The notes under the pieces were generated by a model. It was not told the origin of the DNA, searched no databases, and worked only from the letters and a program-made list of their open reading frames with translations. Position numbers and translations under genes: made by a program. Below, one piece after another: positions 42,858 to 51,539 of a stretch of DNA of 64,000 nt. Source of the DNA: Streptomyces xanthophaeus (GTDB lineage Bacteria; Actinomycetota; Actinomycetes; Streptomycetales; Streptomycetaceae); NCBI RefSeq assembly GCF_000725805.1, contig NZ_JOFT01000040.1, forward strand, positions 1-64,000, written 5' to 3'. The stretch's first letter is position 1, and each line of letters opens with the position of its first letter.

Positions 42858-45800
42858 ATGGCCGGCTCCGCGCTCGAATCGTTCTCCCCCGCGACCCGCT
42901 CCTGGTTCACGGGGGCCTTCCACATGCCCACCGCCGCGCAGGAGGGCGCCTGGCGGGCCATCGGGGAGGGCTCGGACGTGCTCGTGGTGGCGCCCACCGG
43001 TTCCGGCAAGACCCTGGCCGCCTTCCTCGCCGCCCTCGACGCGCTGGCCTCCACCCCGCCGCCCGCCGATCCGAAGAAGCGCTGCCGGGTGCTGTACGTG
43101 TCCCCGCTGAAGGCCCTCGCGGTGGACGTGGAGCGCAATCTGCGCAGCCCGCTGACCGGGATCCGGCAGGAGTCGGTCCGCCTGGGGCTGCCCGAGCCGG
43201 AGATCCGGGTCGGGATCCGCTCCGGGGACACCCCGCCCGCGGAGCGCAGGGCGCTGGCCACCCGGCCGCCGGACATCCTGATCACGACCCCCGAGTCCCT
43301 GTTCCTGATGCTGACCTCGGCGGCCCGGGAAGCCCTGACCGGGATCGAGACGGTGATCCTCGACGAGGTGCACGCGGTCGCCGGGACCAAGCGCGGCGCG
43401 CACCTGGCCCTGTCCCTGGAGCGGCTGGACGAGCTGCTGCCCCGCCCCGCGCGCCGGATCGGCCTGTCGGCGACGGTGCGGCCGGTGGACGAGGTCGCCC
43501 GGTACCTGGCGCCGCGCGGGCGGGTGGAGATCGTGCAGCCGCCCTCGGCCAAGGAGTTCGACCTGTCGGTGGTCGTCCCGGTGCAGGACATGGGCGAGCT
43601 GGGCGGCTCGCCCGCGAGCGAGGGCAAGGACGGCGGGGACAGGCCGTCGATCTGGCCGCATGTGGAGGAGCGGATCGCCGATCTCGTGCAGGCCCACCGG
43701 TCCACGATCGTGTTCGCCAACTCCCGGCGCCTCGCGGAGCGGCTCTGCAACCGGCTCAACGAGATCGCGTACGAGCGCGCCATGGGCGAGAAGCTGCCCG
43801 AGGGCGGGTCCCCGGCCGAGGTCATGGCCCAGTCGGGCGCCGCGCTGGGCGCCCCGCCTCTGCTGGCCCGGGCGCACCACGGCTCGGTGTCCAAGGAGCA
43901 GCGGGCGCTGGTGGAGGAGGACCTGAAGGCGGGCCGGCTGCCCGCGGTGGTCGCCACCTCCAGTCTGGAGCTGGGCATCGACATGGGTGCCGTGGACCTG
44001 GTGGTGCAGGTGGAGTCCCCGCCCTCGGTCGCCTCCGGGCTCCAGCGGGTGGGCCGGGCCGGGCACCAGGTGGGCGCGGTGTCCCGGGGCGTGGTCTTCC
44101 CGAAGTACCGCGGGGACCTGGTGCAGGCGGCCGTGGTCACCGAACGGATGCGGACGGGGTCGATCGAGTCCCTGCGGATCCCCTCGAACCCGCTGGACGT
44201 CCTCGCGCAGCAGCTGGTCGCCATGGTGGCGATGGACACCTGGCAGCTGGACGACCTCCTCGCGCTGGTCCGCCGGGCCGCGCCCTTCGCCGCGTTGCCG
44301 GAGTCGGCGTTCACGGCGGTCCTGGACATGCTGGCGGGCCGCTATCCGTCGGACGCCTTCGCCGAGCTCAGACCGCGCGTCGTCTGGGACCGCGTCGCCG
44401 GTACGGTCACCGGCCGGCCCGGGGCGCAGCGCCTGGCGGTCACCTCCGGCGGCACCATCCCGGACCGCGGGCTCTTCGGGGTCTTCCTGGCGGGCGCGGA
44501 CCCGAAGAAGGGCGGCGGCCGGGTCGGCGAACTGGACGAGGAGATGGTCTACGAGTCCCGCGTCGGGGACGTGTTCACCCTCGGCACCACCTCCTGGCGC
44601 ATCGAGGACATCACCCGCGACCGGGTCCTGGTCACCCCGGCTCCGGGGGTGCCGGGGCGGCTGCCGTTCTGGAAGGGCGACCAGCTGGGGCGGCCCCTGG
44701 AGCTGGGCCGCGCGGTCGGCGCGTTCCTGCGCGAGCTCGGCGGCCTGAGCGGCGAGGACGCCCGCCTGCGCCTCCTGGCGGCCGGGCTGGACGCCTGGGC
44801 CGCGGAGAACGTGCTGGCGTACCTGTCCGAGCAGCGCGAGGCCTGCGGCCACGTGCCGGACGACCGGACGGTCGTGGTCGAGCGGTTCCGCGACGAGCTC
44901 GGCGACTGGCGGGTCGTCATCCACTCCCCGTTCGGCGCGCAGGTGCACGCCCCGTGGGCGCTGGCGCTGGGGGCCCGCCTCGCCGAGAAGTACGGGATGG
45001 ACGCGCAGGTGATGCATGCCGACGACGGCATCGTGCTGCGCCTGCCGGATGCGGACCTGCTGTCGATGGACCTCCTGGACCACGACCCGGCCCGCCCGGC
45101 GCAGTTCGAGTTCGACGACGAGCAGGCCCCGCTGGGCGCGGCCGATGTGACCTTCGACCACGGCGACGTCCAGCAGCTGGTCACCGAGCAGGTCGGCGGC
45201 TCCGCCCTGTTCGCCTCCCGCTTCCGCGAGTGCGCGGCCCGGGCGCTGCTGCTGCCGCGCCGCAGCCCGGGCAAGCGCACCCCGCTGTGGCAGCAGCGCC
45301 AGCGGGCCTCCCAGCTGCTCCAGGTGGCCTCGGAGTTCGGCTCGTTCCCGATCGTGCTGGAAGCCGTGCGCGAATGCCTCCAGGACGTCTTCGACGTGCC
45401 CGGCCTGACCGAGCTCATGGGCGACATCGAGGCGCGCCGCGTCCGCCTGGTCGAGGTGACCACCCCGGAACCCTCGCCCTTCGCCCGGTCCCTGCTCTTC
45501 GGGTACGTCGCCCAGTTCCTCTACGAGGGCGACTCGCCGCTGGCCGAGCGCAGGGCGGCCGCGCTGTCGCTGGACTCCCGGCTGCTGGCCGAGCTGCTGG
45601 GCCAGGCGGAGCTGCGCGAACTGCTCGACGCCCAGGTCCTGGAGGAGCTTGAGCGGGAGCTCCAGTGGCTCACCGAGGACCGGCGGGCCAAGGACGCCGA
45701 GTCGGTGGCCGACCTGCTGCGCATGCTGGGCCCCCTCACCGATGCCGAGCTGACGGCGCGCGGGGCGGAGCCGGCCTGGGCGCCGGAGCTCGGCGCGGCT

Positions 45801-47447
45801 CGCCGGGCCCTGCGGGTCCGCATCGCCGGGACGGACCACTGGGCGGCGATCGAGGACGCGGGCCGGCTGCGGGACGCGCTGGGCACGGCCCTGCCGGTCG
45901 GTGTCCCGGAGGCGTTCACCGAGCCGGTGAAGGACCCGCTGGGCGATCTCCTGGCCCGGTACGCCCGCACCCACGGGCCGTTCACCACGGCTGCCGTCGC
46001 CACCCGCTTCGGCCTGGGCACGGCGGTCACCGAAGGCGCCCTGCACCGGCTCGCGGCGGCCGGGCGGGTGGTCCAGGGCGAGTTCCATCCCTCGGGCATC
46101 GGCCAGGAGTGGTGCGACGCGCAGGTGCTGCGCAGGCTCCGGCGCCGTTCCCTGGCCGCGCTGCGCCAGGAGCTGGAACCGGTGCCGCCGGCCGCCCTGG
46201 CCACGTTCCTGCCGCAGTGGCAGCACCTGGGCGGCGCCCTGCGCGGGATCGACGGCCTGGCCCGGGCGGTGGAGCAGCTCCAGGGCGCTCCGGTCCCGGC
46301 CTCGGCGCTGGAGCGGCTGATCCTGCCGTCCCGCGTGAGCGGATACTCCCCCGCCCTGCTGGACGAGCTGACGACGAGCGGCGAGGTGGTGTGGGCGGGC
46401 GCCGGAGCCCTCCCGGGCAAGGACGGCTGGGTCTCCCTCTACCTGGCGGACGCCGCCCCCCTGCTGCTGCCCCCGCCGCACCCCCTGGAGCTCGGCCCCC
46501 TGCACCAGGCGGTCCTGGACGCGCTGGCAGGCGGTTACGGCCTGTTCTTCCGGCAGATCACCGGATCGGTGCGCGCCCAGCACCCGGAGGCGAGCGATCT
46601 GGACCTGTCCTCGGTCCTGTGGGACCTCGCCTGGTCGGGGCGGCTGACCAACGACACCCTGGCCCCGCTGCGCTCCCTGCTCGGCTCGGGCCGCACCGCG
46701 GGGGCGACCGCGCACCGGGCCCGGCGCACCGTCCCCCGCGGCAGGTACGGCACGCTCGGCGCGAGCGTGTCCCGTACCGGCCCGCCCACGGTCTCGGGCC
46801 GCTGGTCGCTGCTGCCGGCCGCGGCGCCCGACCCGACCCACCGGGCCCACGCCCTGGCCCGCACCCTGCTGGACCGGCACGGGGTGGTCACCCGGGGCGC
46901 GGTCGCCGCGGAGGGCGTCGAGGGCGGCTTCAGCGCGGTGTACCGGATCCTGTCCGCGTTCGAGGACAGCGGCCAGGCCCGGCGCGGGTACGTGGTCGAG
47001 GGCCTGGGAGCGGCCCAGTTCGCGATGGACGGAGCCGTGGACCGGCTCCGGGCCGCCGAGCGGACCCCGCCCCCGCTGGCGGCGGTGGTGCTGGCCGCCG
47101 CCGATCCGGCGAACGCGTACGGCGCGGCCCTGCCCTGGCCCGAGCCGCCGGAGGGAGCCACCCACAAGCCGGGCCGCAAGGCGGGCTCGCTGGTGGTCCT
47201 GGTGGACGGGGAACTCACGGTGTACCTGGAGCGGGGCGGGAAGACCCTCCTCGCCTGGCCGCCGCCGGAGGACCCGCGCCTGGGCGCGGCCGTCGCGGCC
47301 CTGGCGGCCGCCTCGCGTGCGGGCACGCTGCCCGCCCTCACCGTGGAACGGATCAACACCGCCGCCGCCCTGACCTCGCCCCTGGGCCCGGCGCTGGAGG
47401 CGGCCGGTTTCCACGCCACCCCGAGGGGCCTGCGACTGCGTACCTGA
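42858..47447 (+). CDS. lhr: Large helicase-related protein Lhr
   Basis: This 1529-aa superfamily 2 helicase of the long actinobacterial Lhr type acts in DNA repair. The N-terminal core has Walker A VVAPTGSGKTLAAFLAALDAL, the DEVH box VILDEVHAVAGTKRGAHLALS, SATVRP, and motifs V/VI (ATSSLELGIDMGAVDLVVQVESPPSVASGLQRVGRAGHQ). A winged-helix domain and the Lhr core domain follow, then about 650 residues of C-terminal winged-helix repeats. It stands opposite the AraC gene; a Nei glycosylase gene is about 1 kb downstream, an association also seen in mycobacteria. Confidence 0.96.
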   Translation: MAGSALESFSPATRSWFTGAFHMPTAAQEGAWRAIGEGSDVLVVAPTGSGKTLAAFLAALDALASTPPPADPKKRCRVLYVSPLKALAVDVERNLRSPLTGIRQESVRLGLPEPEIRVGIRSGDTPPAERRALATRPPDILITTPESLFLMLTSAAREALTGIETVILDEVHAVAGTKRGAHLALSLERLDELLPRPARRIGLSATVRPVDEVARYLAPRGRVEIVQPPSAKEFDLSVVVPVQDMGELGGSPASEGKDGGDRPSIWPHVEERIADLVQAHRSTIVFANSRRLAERLCNRLNEIAYERAMGEKLPEGGSPAEVMAQSGAALGAPPLLARAHHGSVSKEQRALVEEDLKAGRLPAVVATSSLELGIDMGAVDLVVQVESPPSVASGLQRVGRAGHQVGAVSRGVVFPKYRGDLVQAAVVTERMRTGSIESLRIPSNPLDVLAQQLVAMVAMDTWQLDDLLALVRRAAPFAALPESAFTAVLDMLAGRYPSDAFAELRPRVVWDRVAGTVTGRPGAQRLAVTSGGTIPDRGLFGVFLAGADPKKGGGRVGELDEEMVYESRVGDVFTLGTTSWRIEDITRDRVLVTPAPGVPGRLPFWKGDQLGRPLELGRAVGAFLRELGGLSGEDARLRLLAAGLDAWAAENVLAYLSEQREACGHVPDDRTVVVERFRDELGDWRVVIHSPFGAQVHAPWALALGARLAEKYGMDAQVMHADDGIVLRLPDADLLSMDLLDHDPARPAQFEFDDEQAPLGAADVTFDHGDVQQLVTEQVGGSALFASRFRECAARALLLPRRSPGKRTPLWQQRQRASQLLQVASEFGSFPIVLEAVRECLQDVFDVPGLTELMGDIEARRVRLVEVTTPEPSPFARSLLFGYVAQFLYEGDSPLAERRAAALSLDSRLLAELLGQAELRELLDAQVLEELERELQWLTEDRRAKDAESVADLLRMLGPLTDAELTARGAEPAWAPELGAARRALRVRIAGTDHWAAIEDAGRLRDALGTALPVGVPEAFTEPVKDPLGDLLARYARTHGPFTTAAVATRFGLGTAVTEGALHRLAAAGRVVQGEFHPSGIGQEWCDAQVLRRLRRRSLAALRQELEPVPPAALATFLPQWQHLGGALRGIDGLARAVEQLQGAPVPASALERLILPSRVSGYSPALLDELTTSGEVVWAGAGALPGKDGWVSLYLADAAPLLLPPPHPLELGPLHQAVLDALAGGYGLFFRQITGSVRAQHPEASDLDLSSVLWDLAWSGRLTNDTLAPLRSLLGSGRTAGATAHRARRTVPRGRYGTLGASVSRTGPPTVSGRWSLLPAAAPDPTHRAHALARTLLDRHGVVTRGAVAAEGVEGGFSAVYRILSAFEDSGQARRGYVVEGLGAAQFAMDGAVDRLRAAERTPPPLAAVVLAAADPANAYGAALPWPEPPEGATHKPGRKAGSLVVLVDGELTVYLERGGKTLLAWPPPEDPRLGAAVAALAAASRAGTLPALTVERINTAAALTSPLGPALEAAGFHATPRGLRLRT

Positions 47448-47614
47448 GGCACCGGTCCTGTCGCGAACGTGCCACCCCTGTGCCACCCGTGTTCTGGCCA
47501 TGTCACGAAACTGCTGCCGGACGCCCCTGAGCTGGCACTCCCCCTTATCCCTGCCTTATCAAGATGATCACAGGCACCGCACGCGGCGGTGCACCACCAT
47601 GGGGGACGAGAAGA

Positions 47615-48319
47615 ATGAGCAGCACCAGCATGCGCGGAACCACCCTGGGCGCGATCGGCGTGGCGGTCGCCGCAGCCCTGGCCCTCACGGGCTGCAAGAG
47701 CGGCAACGAGGAGCTCCCCGTGGAGCAGCCGAGCGGTTCGGCCGGCCAGCCCTCGGCGTCGGCCGCCCCCTCCAGCAGTCCCAGCGCCCCGGCGGACCCG
47801 AGCTCCGGCGCCCCGGCCCCCGGCGGCGAGGCGGTCGCCCCCGGCACCGGCGGCACGGCGAAGTCCGGCCAGGTGTTCAAGATAGGCGAGGCCGCCCGGG
47901 TCCCGTTCAGCTACGGAAGCAACAAGGGCGGCCAGATCGACATCACGGTCACCGCGATCGAGCAGGGCAACCCGGCCGACCTCGACGCCCTCAAGCTCGG
48001 CGACAAGGTGAAGGGGATGATCCCCTACTACATCCGTTACACGGTCAAGAACACCGGCACGACGGACCTGTCACACTCCTCCGTGGGCCACATCAAGGGC
48101 CTCCTCACGGACGGCAGCGAGGCCCAGAAGGTCTCGGTCATCGGCAAGTTCGAGAAGTGCCCCAACGATGCGCTGCCGAAGGGCTTCACCAACGGCCAGA
48201 CGCAGACCAGCTGCGTCCTGGCCCTCGCCCCGTCGGACCAGACGAAGGTCACCGCGGCCCAGTACTGGGGCGAGCCCTACAACATCCTCAGCAAGAACAA
48301 GGAACTCGTCTGGAAGTAG
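47615..48319 (+). CDS. Secreted lipoprotein, DUF4352-like
   Basis: This 234-aa protein has a lipoprotein signal with lipobox LTGC at Cys27, a Ser/Pro/Ala-rich linker to about residue 80, and a C-terminal beta-sandwich-like domain (RVPFSYGSNKGGQIDITVTAIEQGN, GMIPYYIRYTVKNTGTTDLSHSSVG) similar to DUF4352 proteins. Function is unknown. A GGGGGACGAGAAG ribosome region precedes the ATG. It separates lhr from the glycosylase gene. Confidence 0.78.
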   Translation: MSSTSMRGTTLGAIGVAVAAALALTGCKSGNEELPVEQPSGSAGQPSASAAPSSSPSAPADPSSGAPAPGGEAVAPGTGGTAKSGQVFKIGEAARVPFSYGSNKGGQIDITVTAIEQGNPADLDALKLGDKVKGMIPYYIRYTVKNTGTTDLSHSSVGHIKGLLTDGSEAQKVSVIGKFEKCPNDALPKGFTNGQTQTSCVLALAPSDQTKVTAAQYWGEPYNILSKNKELVWK

Positions 48320-48378
48320 GCGGCGGCCAAAAGCAGGCGGCGGCCCGGCGGGCCCGCCCCTCCCGGGCCCCCGGTCAC

Positions 48379-48411
48379 GGACCCCCCGCGGCAGCCGCCC
48401 GCGGGGGGTCC
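48379..48411 (+). terminator. 13-bp hairpin after the lipoprotein gene
   Basis: GGACCCCCCGCGG (48379-48391) and CCGCGGGGGGTCC (48399-48411) are exact inverted copies over a 7-nt loop, about 60 nt after the lipoprotein stop codon. Confidence 0.65.
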
Positions 48412-48473
48412 CGGCGTCCGCACCGCCCGCGGGGGTCCCGCCGTCCGCAGCGCCCCGGCGCGACAATGGCCCC

Positions 48474-49292
48474 ATGCCCGAAGGAGACAGCGTCCACCGC
48501 GCGGCCAGCCGCCTCCACGCCGCCCTCGCCGGCGAGCCGCTGACCCTCAGCGACCTGCGCGTCCCCCGGTTCGCCACCGCGGACCTCACGGGCCGCACCA
48601 CCCTGGAGGTCGTCCCCCGCGGCAAGCACCTCCTGGCCCGCTTCGAGGGCGGCCTCACCCTGCACAGCCACCTGCGCATGGACGGCGCCTGGCACGTCTT
48701 CCCCGCAGGGGCGCCCTGGCGCGGCGGCCCCGCCTACGAGATCCGGGCCCTCCTCGGCACCGCCGCGCACACCGCAGTCGGCTACCGCCTGCCCGTCCTG
48801 GAGCTGCTGCGCACCGCCGACGAGGAGCGGGCCGTGGGCCATCTCGGCCCCGACCTGCTCGGTCCGGACTGGGATCCCGCCCGCGCGGCCGCCAACCTCC
48901 TCGCCGTGCCCGGGCGCCCGCTGGGAGAGGCCCTGCTCGACCAGCGCAACCTCGCCGGGATCGGCAACATCTACAAGTCCGAGCTCTGCTTCCTGGCCCA
49001 GGTCACCCCCTGGACCCCCGTCGGCGCCCTCCCCGACCCGGAGGCCACCCTCCCCCGGATCGCTGCCGCCGCCCAGCGCCTGCTGGCCGCCAACACCGGG
49101 GAGCACGGACGCCGCAACACCACCGGCAGCCGCCGCCCCGGTCAGGAGCTGTTCGTCTACGGCCGCGCCCGCCGCCCCTGCCTGCGCTGCGGCACCCCGG
49201 TCCGCGAGGCCCCGCAGGACGACCGCCCCACGTACTGGTGCCCCAGCTGCCAGCAGGGCCCGACCGGACCGGGCCCGGCCACCACCGGTTGA
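48474..49292 (+). CDS. nei2: Fpg/Nei family DNA glycosylase (Nei2 type)
   Basis: This 272-aa base-excision enzyme removes oxidised bases. The N-terminal MPEGDSVHRAA carries the catalytic Pro2/Glu3, RGKHLLARFEGGLTLHSHLRMDG holds the conserved Lys, and the H2TH segment LDQRNLAGIGNIYKSELCF is intact. The C-terminal zinc finger has CLRCG and CPSC pairs. GACAAT ends 6 nt before the ATG, so the mRNA may be leaderless. The SDR gene follows 32 nt downstream. Confidence 0.93.
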   Translation: MPEGDSVHRAASRLHAALAGEPLTLSDLRVPRFATADLTGRTTLEVVPRGKHLLARFEGGLTLHSHLRMDGAWHVFPAGAPWRGGPAYEIRALLGTAAHTAVGYRLPVLELLRTADEERAVGHLGPDLLGPDWDPARAAANLLAVPGRPLGEALLDQRNLAGIGNIYKSELCFLAQVTPWTPVGALPDPEATLPRIAAAAQRLLAANTGEHGRRNTTGSRRPGQELFVYGRARRPCLRCGTPVREAPQDDRPTYWCPSCQQGPTGPGPATTG

Positions 49293-49318
49293 CGGTCCGT
49301 CAGATACGGCCGTACCGT
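49289..49318 (+). promoter_or_regulatory. Candidate leaderless promoter of the SDR gene
   Basis: TTGACG (49289-49294, overlapping the glycosylase stop codon), 18 nt, TACCGT (49313-49318), ending 6 nt before ATG 49325. Confidence 0.5.
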
Positions 49319-49324
49319 CCCGGC

Positions 49325-50095
49325 ATGCCCACAACAACAGCCCCGTACGACCTGACCGGCCGGACCGCCCTGGTCACCGGCGCCGCCAGCGGCATCGGCC
49401 GCGCCACCGCCGTGCTCCTCGCCGAGGCGGGCGCGGCCGTGCACTGCGCCGACCGCGACGAGAAGGGCCTCGCCCGGACCGCCGAGCTCGTCGCCGAGGC
49501 CGGCGGCGCCGCCACGCTCCACCCCCTCGACGTGACCGACCGCGGCGCGCTGCGGGCCGCGGTCGCCGCCGCGGGCCCCCTCGACATCGCCGCCGCCGTC
49601 GCCGGGGTCATGCACACCAGCAGCGTGCTGGAGACGGCCGACGAGGACCTCGACCGGGTCCTGGACATCAATTTCAAGGGGGTCCTGCGCACCTGCCAGG
49701 AAGCCGCCCGCTCCATGATGGCGGCGGGCCGCCCCGGCTCCATCGTCACCATGGCCTCCGGCGCCGTTGACGCCGCCCAGGCGGGCCTGCTCTGCTACAG
49801 CGCCGCCAAGGCCGCCGTCGTGCAGCTCACCAAGACCCTCGCCACCGAGGCCGGCCCGCACGGCATCCGGGTCAACGCCGTCGCGCCGGGCTGGATCCGC
49901 ACCCCGATGACCGGGCGCCACGGCGCCGAGGTCCAGGAGCGCACCGAGGCGATGATGGTCCGCATGTCGCCGCTGGGCCGGGTCGGCGAGCCCGAGGACA
50001 TCGCCCGGGCCGTGCTCTACCTGGCCTCGGACGCCTCGTCCTTCATGACGGGTCAGATCCTTCGCCCGAATGGCGGAGTGTCGATGCCCTGGTAG
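49325..50095 (+). CDS. SDR family oxidoreductase
   Basis: This 256-aa NAD(P)-dependent dehydrogenase has the cofactor motif VTGAASGIGRATAVLL, the NAG-equivalent AAVAGVMHTS, the catalytic YSAAKAAVVQL (Tyr, Lys) and RVNAVAPGWIRTPM. The acidic residue after the second strand (HCADRDE) suggests NAD(H). The substrate is unknown. Its last 53 bp overlap the convergent small membrane protein gene. Confidence 0.9.
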   Translation: MPTTTAPYDLTGRTALVTGAASGIGRATAVLLAEAGAAVHCADRDEKGLARTAELVAEAGGAATLHPLDVTDRGALRAAVAAAGPLDIAAAVAGVMHTSSVLETADEDLDRVLDINFKGVLRTCQEAARSMMAAGRPGSIVTMASGAVDAAQAGLLCYSAAKAAVVQLTKTLATEAGPHGIRVNAVAPGWIRTPMTGRHGAEVQERTEAMMVRMSPLGRVGEPEDIARAVLYLASDASSFMTGQILRPNGGVSMPW

Positions 50096-50339
50096 TCCCC
50101 GCATCGGCCGCCTGCGCCCCGGACAGCTCCCCCGCACCGGCAGCAGCGTCCGCAGGCCTGCGGGCCCGGCGTACGGGGCCCGGCACGCAGTGCACCGGCA
50201 GCAGGCCCAGTCCCCATCCGCCGACGGCGACCGCGCCCTCCACGGCCCCGGACTCCGCGGGCGCCAGGACCAGCCGCAGCACGGCCCACCACCACAGCAC
50301 TCCCACGGCCAGGGCTACAGGTATCAGTAACCGCCGCAC
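50043..50339 (-). CDS. Small membrane protein with a TTA codon
   Basis: This 98-aa protein starts VRRLLIPVALAVGVLWWWAVLRLVL, a single membrane anchor, followed by a second weakly hydrophobic stretch (AVAVGGWGLGLLPVHC) and a basic, Ala-rich tail. The GTG start has GGGAGG 6-7 nt upstream, which supports a real gene. Codon 4 is TTA, read only by the bldA tRNA in Streptomyces, and codon 6 is the rare ATA. The 3' end overlaps the SDR gene on the other strand. Function unknown. Confidence 0.65.
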   Translation of the reverse strand: MRRLLIPVALAVGVLWWWAVLRLVLAPAESGAVEGAVAVGGWGLGLLPVHCVPGPVRRARRPADAAAGAGELSGAQAADAGTTRASTLRHSGEGSDPS

Positions 50340-50414
50340 GGCTACCTCCCAGGGGCCGGGACCCGACCTGGCCCATCCTCCCGCACAGGTCCCCACCCCG
50401 CACCCAGAACAGCA

Positions 50415-50455
50415 CGGAGCCCCGGCCGGTGCTGCACGCACCGGCCGGGGCTCCG
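50415..50455 (-). terminator. 18-bp hairpin terminator of clgR
   Basis: Arms 50415-50432 and 50438-50455 are exact inverted copies (core GGAGCCCCGGCCGGTGC) over a 5-nt loop, 28 nt after the clgR stop codon. Confidence 0.8.
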
Positions 50456-50482
50456 GCCACACTCATACGCTCACGTACTCGC

Positions 50483-50860
50483 TCACGCGGCTACGACATT
50501 CACCGCTTCCGCAGGCGCCTTGATGGTCACCCGCTCCGGTCCCGCGACCGAAGCCATGGAGACCGAATTGAGCATCGGGCGGACCGGCGCAGTCACCGGT
50601 TCGCTTGCCGCGGCCGACTGTGCCAGCTCGGCCAGCGACAGTTCGTCACTGACTTCGCGCATCAGCTCGGACATCCGTACGTCCAACGCGTCGCAGATCG
50701 CGGAGAGCAACTCGGAGGATGCCTCCTTCTGCCCCCGCTCCACCTCGGAGAGATAGCCGAGCGAGACTCGGGCCGACGAGGAGACTTCGCGCAGAGTACG
50801 GCCCTGGCGCTGGCGCTGCCGACGCAGCACGTCACCCAGCAGGCGACGGAGCAGAATCAT
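50483..50860 (-). CDS. clgR: Clp gene regulator ClgR
   Basis: This 125-aa XRE-type activator turns on clp protease and lon genes in Streptomyces. The helix-turn-helix is [42 protein letters not shown]. The C-terminus reads EAVNVVAA; the terminal Ala-Ala is the degron through which ClpP removes ClgR in the characterised S. lividans protein. The start at 50860 (MILLRRLLG) has GGAGGGAG upstream; a further in-frame Met at 50893 is less likely. It lies downstream of cinA, with its own 109-nt upstream gap. Confidence 0.95.
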   Translation of the reverse strand: MILLRRLLGDVLRRQRQRQGRTLREVSSSARVSLGYLSEVERGQKEASSELLSAICDALDVRMSELMREVSDELSLAELAQSAAASEPVTAPVRPMLNSVSMASVAGPERVTIKAPAEAVNVVAA

Positions 50861-50969
50861 CGGTGGCTCCCTCCTCTGACCGTGTAGCCGCATCCTTCAC
50901 GCCCCACCGTACCGCCTCGCGCCGCGGCCGTGCGGGGAGCGATGTCGTGTTCACTCAGGGCTGCAAACA

Positions 50970-51539
50970 TCAAATCCCCCCGTGTTGTTCCGTATCCTGC
51001 CTCCGCGCATTCTCGCGCAGTTGGCTTGAGAGAAGTTCGAGCACGGTCTGTGCACTCTCCCTACGAATTTCCGCACGGGAGCCGTTCAACCTCAGCCGGG
51101 CCGTTTTCCTGCCCGCCGGACCCGCCACGGCGACGAAAACGGTGCCCACCGGCTGCCCGTCCTGCGGGTCCGGACCGGCCACTCCGGTGGTCGCGATCCC
51201 CCACGAGGCCCCCATCACGCGCCGCACCCCCGCCGCCATCTCCTCCGCGACCTGGGCGTTCACCGCGCCCTCGGCCGCCAGCAGGCCGGCGTCCACGCCC
51301 AGGACCAGGTGCTTGAGCTCCGTCGCGTACGCCGTGACCGAGCCGCGGAAGGACCGGGAGGCTCCGGGAACCGCCGTGAGCTCGGCGGCCACCAGGCCGC
51401 CGGTCAGCGACTCCGCGACCGCAAGGGTCTCGTCACGCTCCGCAAGCAGGCGCAGGATCTCACCGGCGGCACCGGCGGCCCCATCGGCACCTTCCGCCGC
51501 ACCACCGGCCACCGGCGCACCCCCCGCCCCGTCCGTCAC
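50970..51539 (-). CDS. cinA: CinA family protein (C-terminal amidohydrolase domain)
   Basis: This 189-aa protein corresponds to the C-terminal CinA domain, a nicotinamide-nucleotide amidase (PncC type). Motifs are AVAESLTGGLVAAELTAVPGASRSFRGSVTAYATELKHLVLGV and GIATTGVAGPDPQDGQPVGTVFVAV. The N-terminal MoaB-like half of long CinA proteins is missing, as usual in this group. The GTG start overlaps the pgsA stop (GTGA), so it is translationally coupled. Confidence 0.92.
   Translation of the reverse strand: MTDGAGGAPVAGGAAEGADGAAGAAGEILRLLAERDETLAVAESLTGGLVAAELTAVPGASRSFRGSVTAYATELKHLVLGVDAGLLAAEGAVNAQVAEEMAAGVRRVMGASWGIATTGVAGPDPQDGQPVGTVFVAVAGPAGRKTARLRLNGSRAEIRRESAQTVLELLSSQLRENARRQDTEQHGGI

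Noticed and set aside
41811..47501. A 1896-codon open frame on the minus strand opposite lhr
   Set aside because: It is antisense to the well-supported lhr, AraC and azlC genes and has the Arg/Gly/His-rich composition of GC-rich shadow frames, with no domain-like sequence.
50861..50969. ClgR autoregulation box before clgR
   Set aside because: GTTCACTCAGGGCTG is near the recalled ClgR motif but has at least two mismatches and lies in the opposite orientation; too weak to report.
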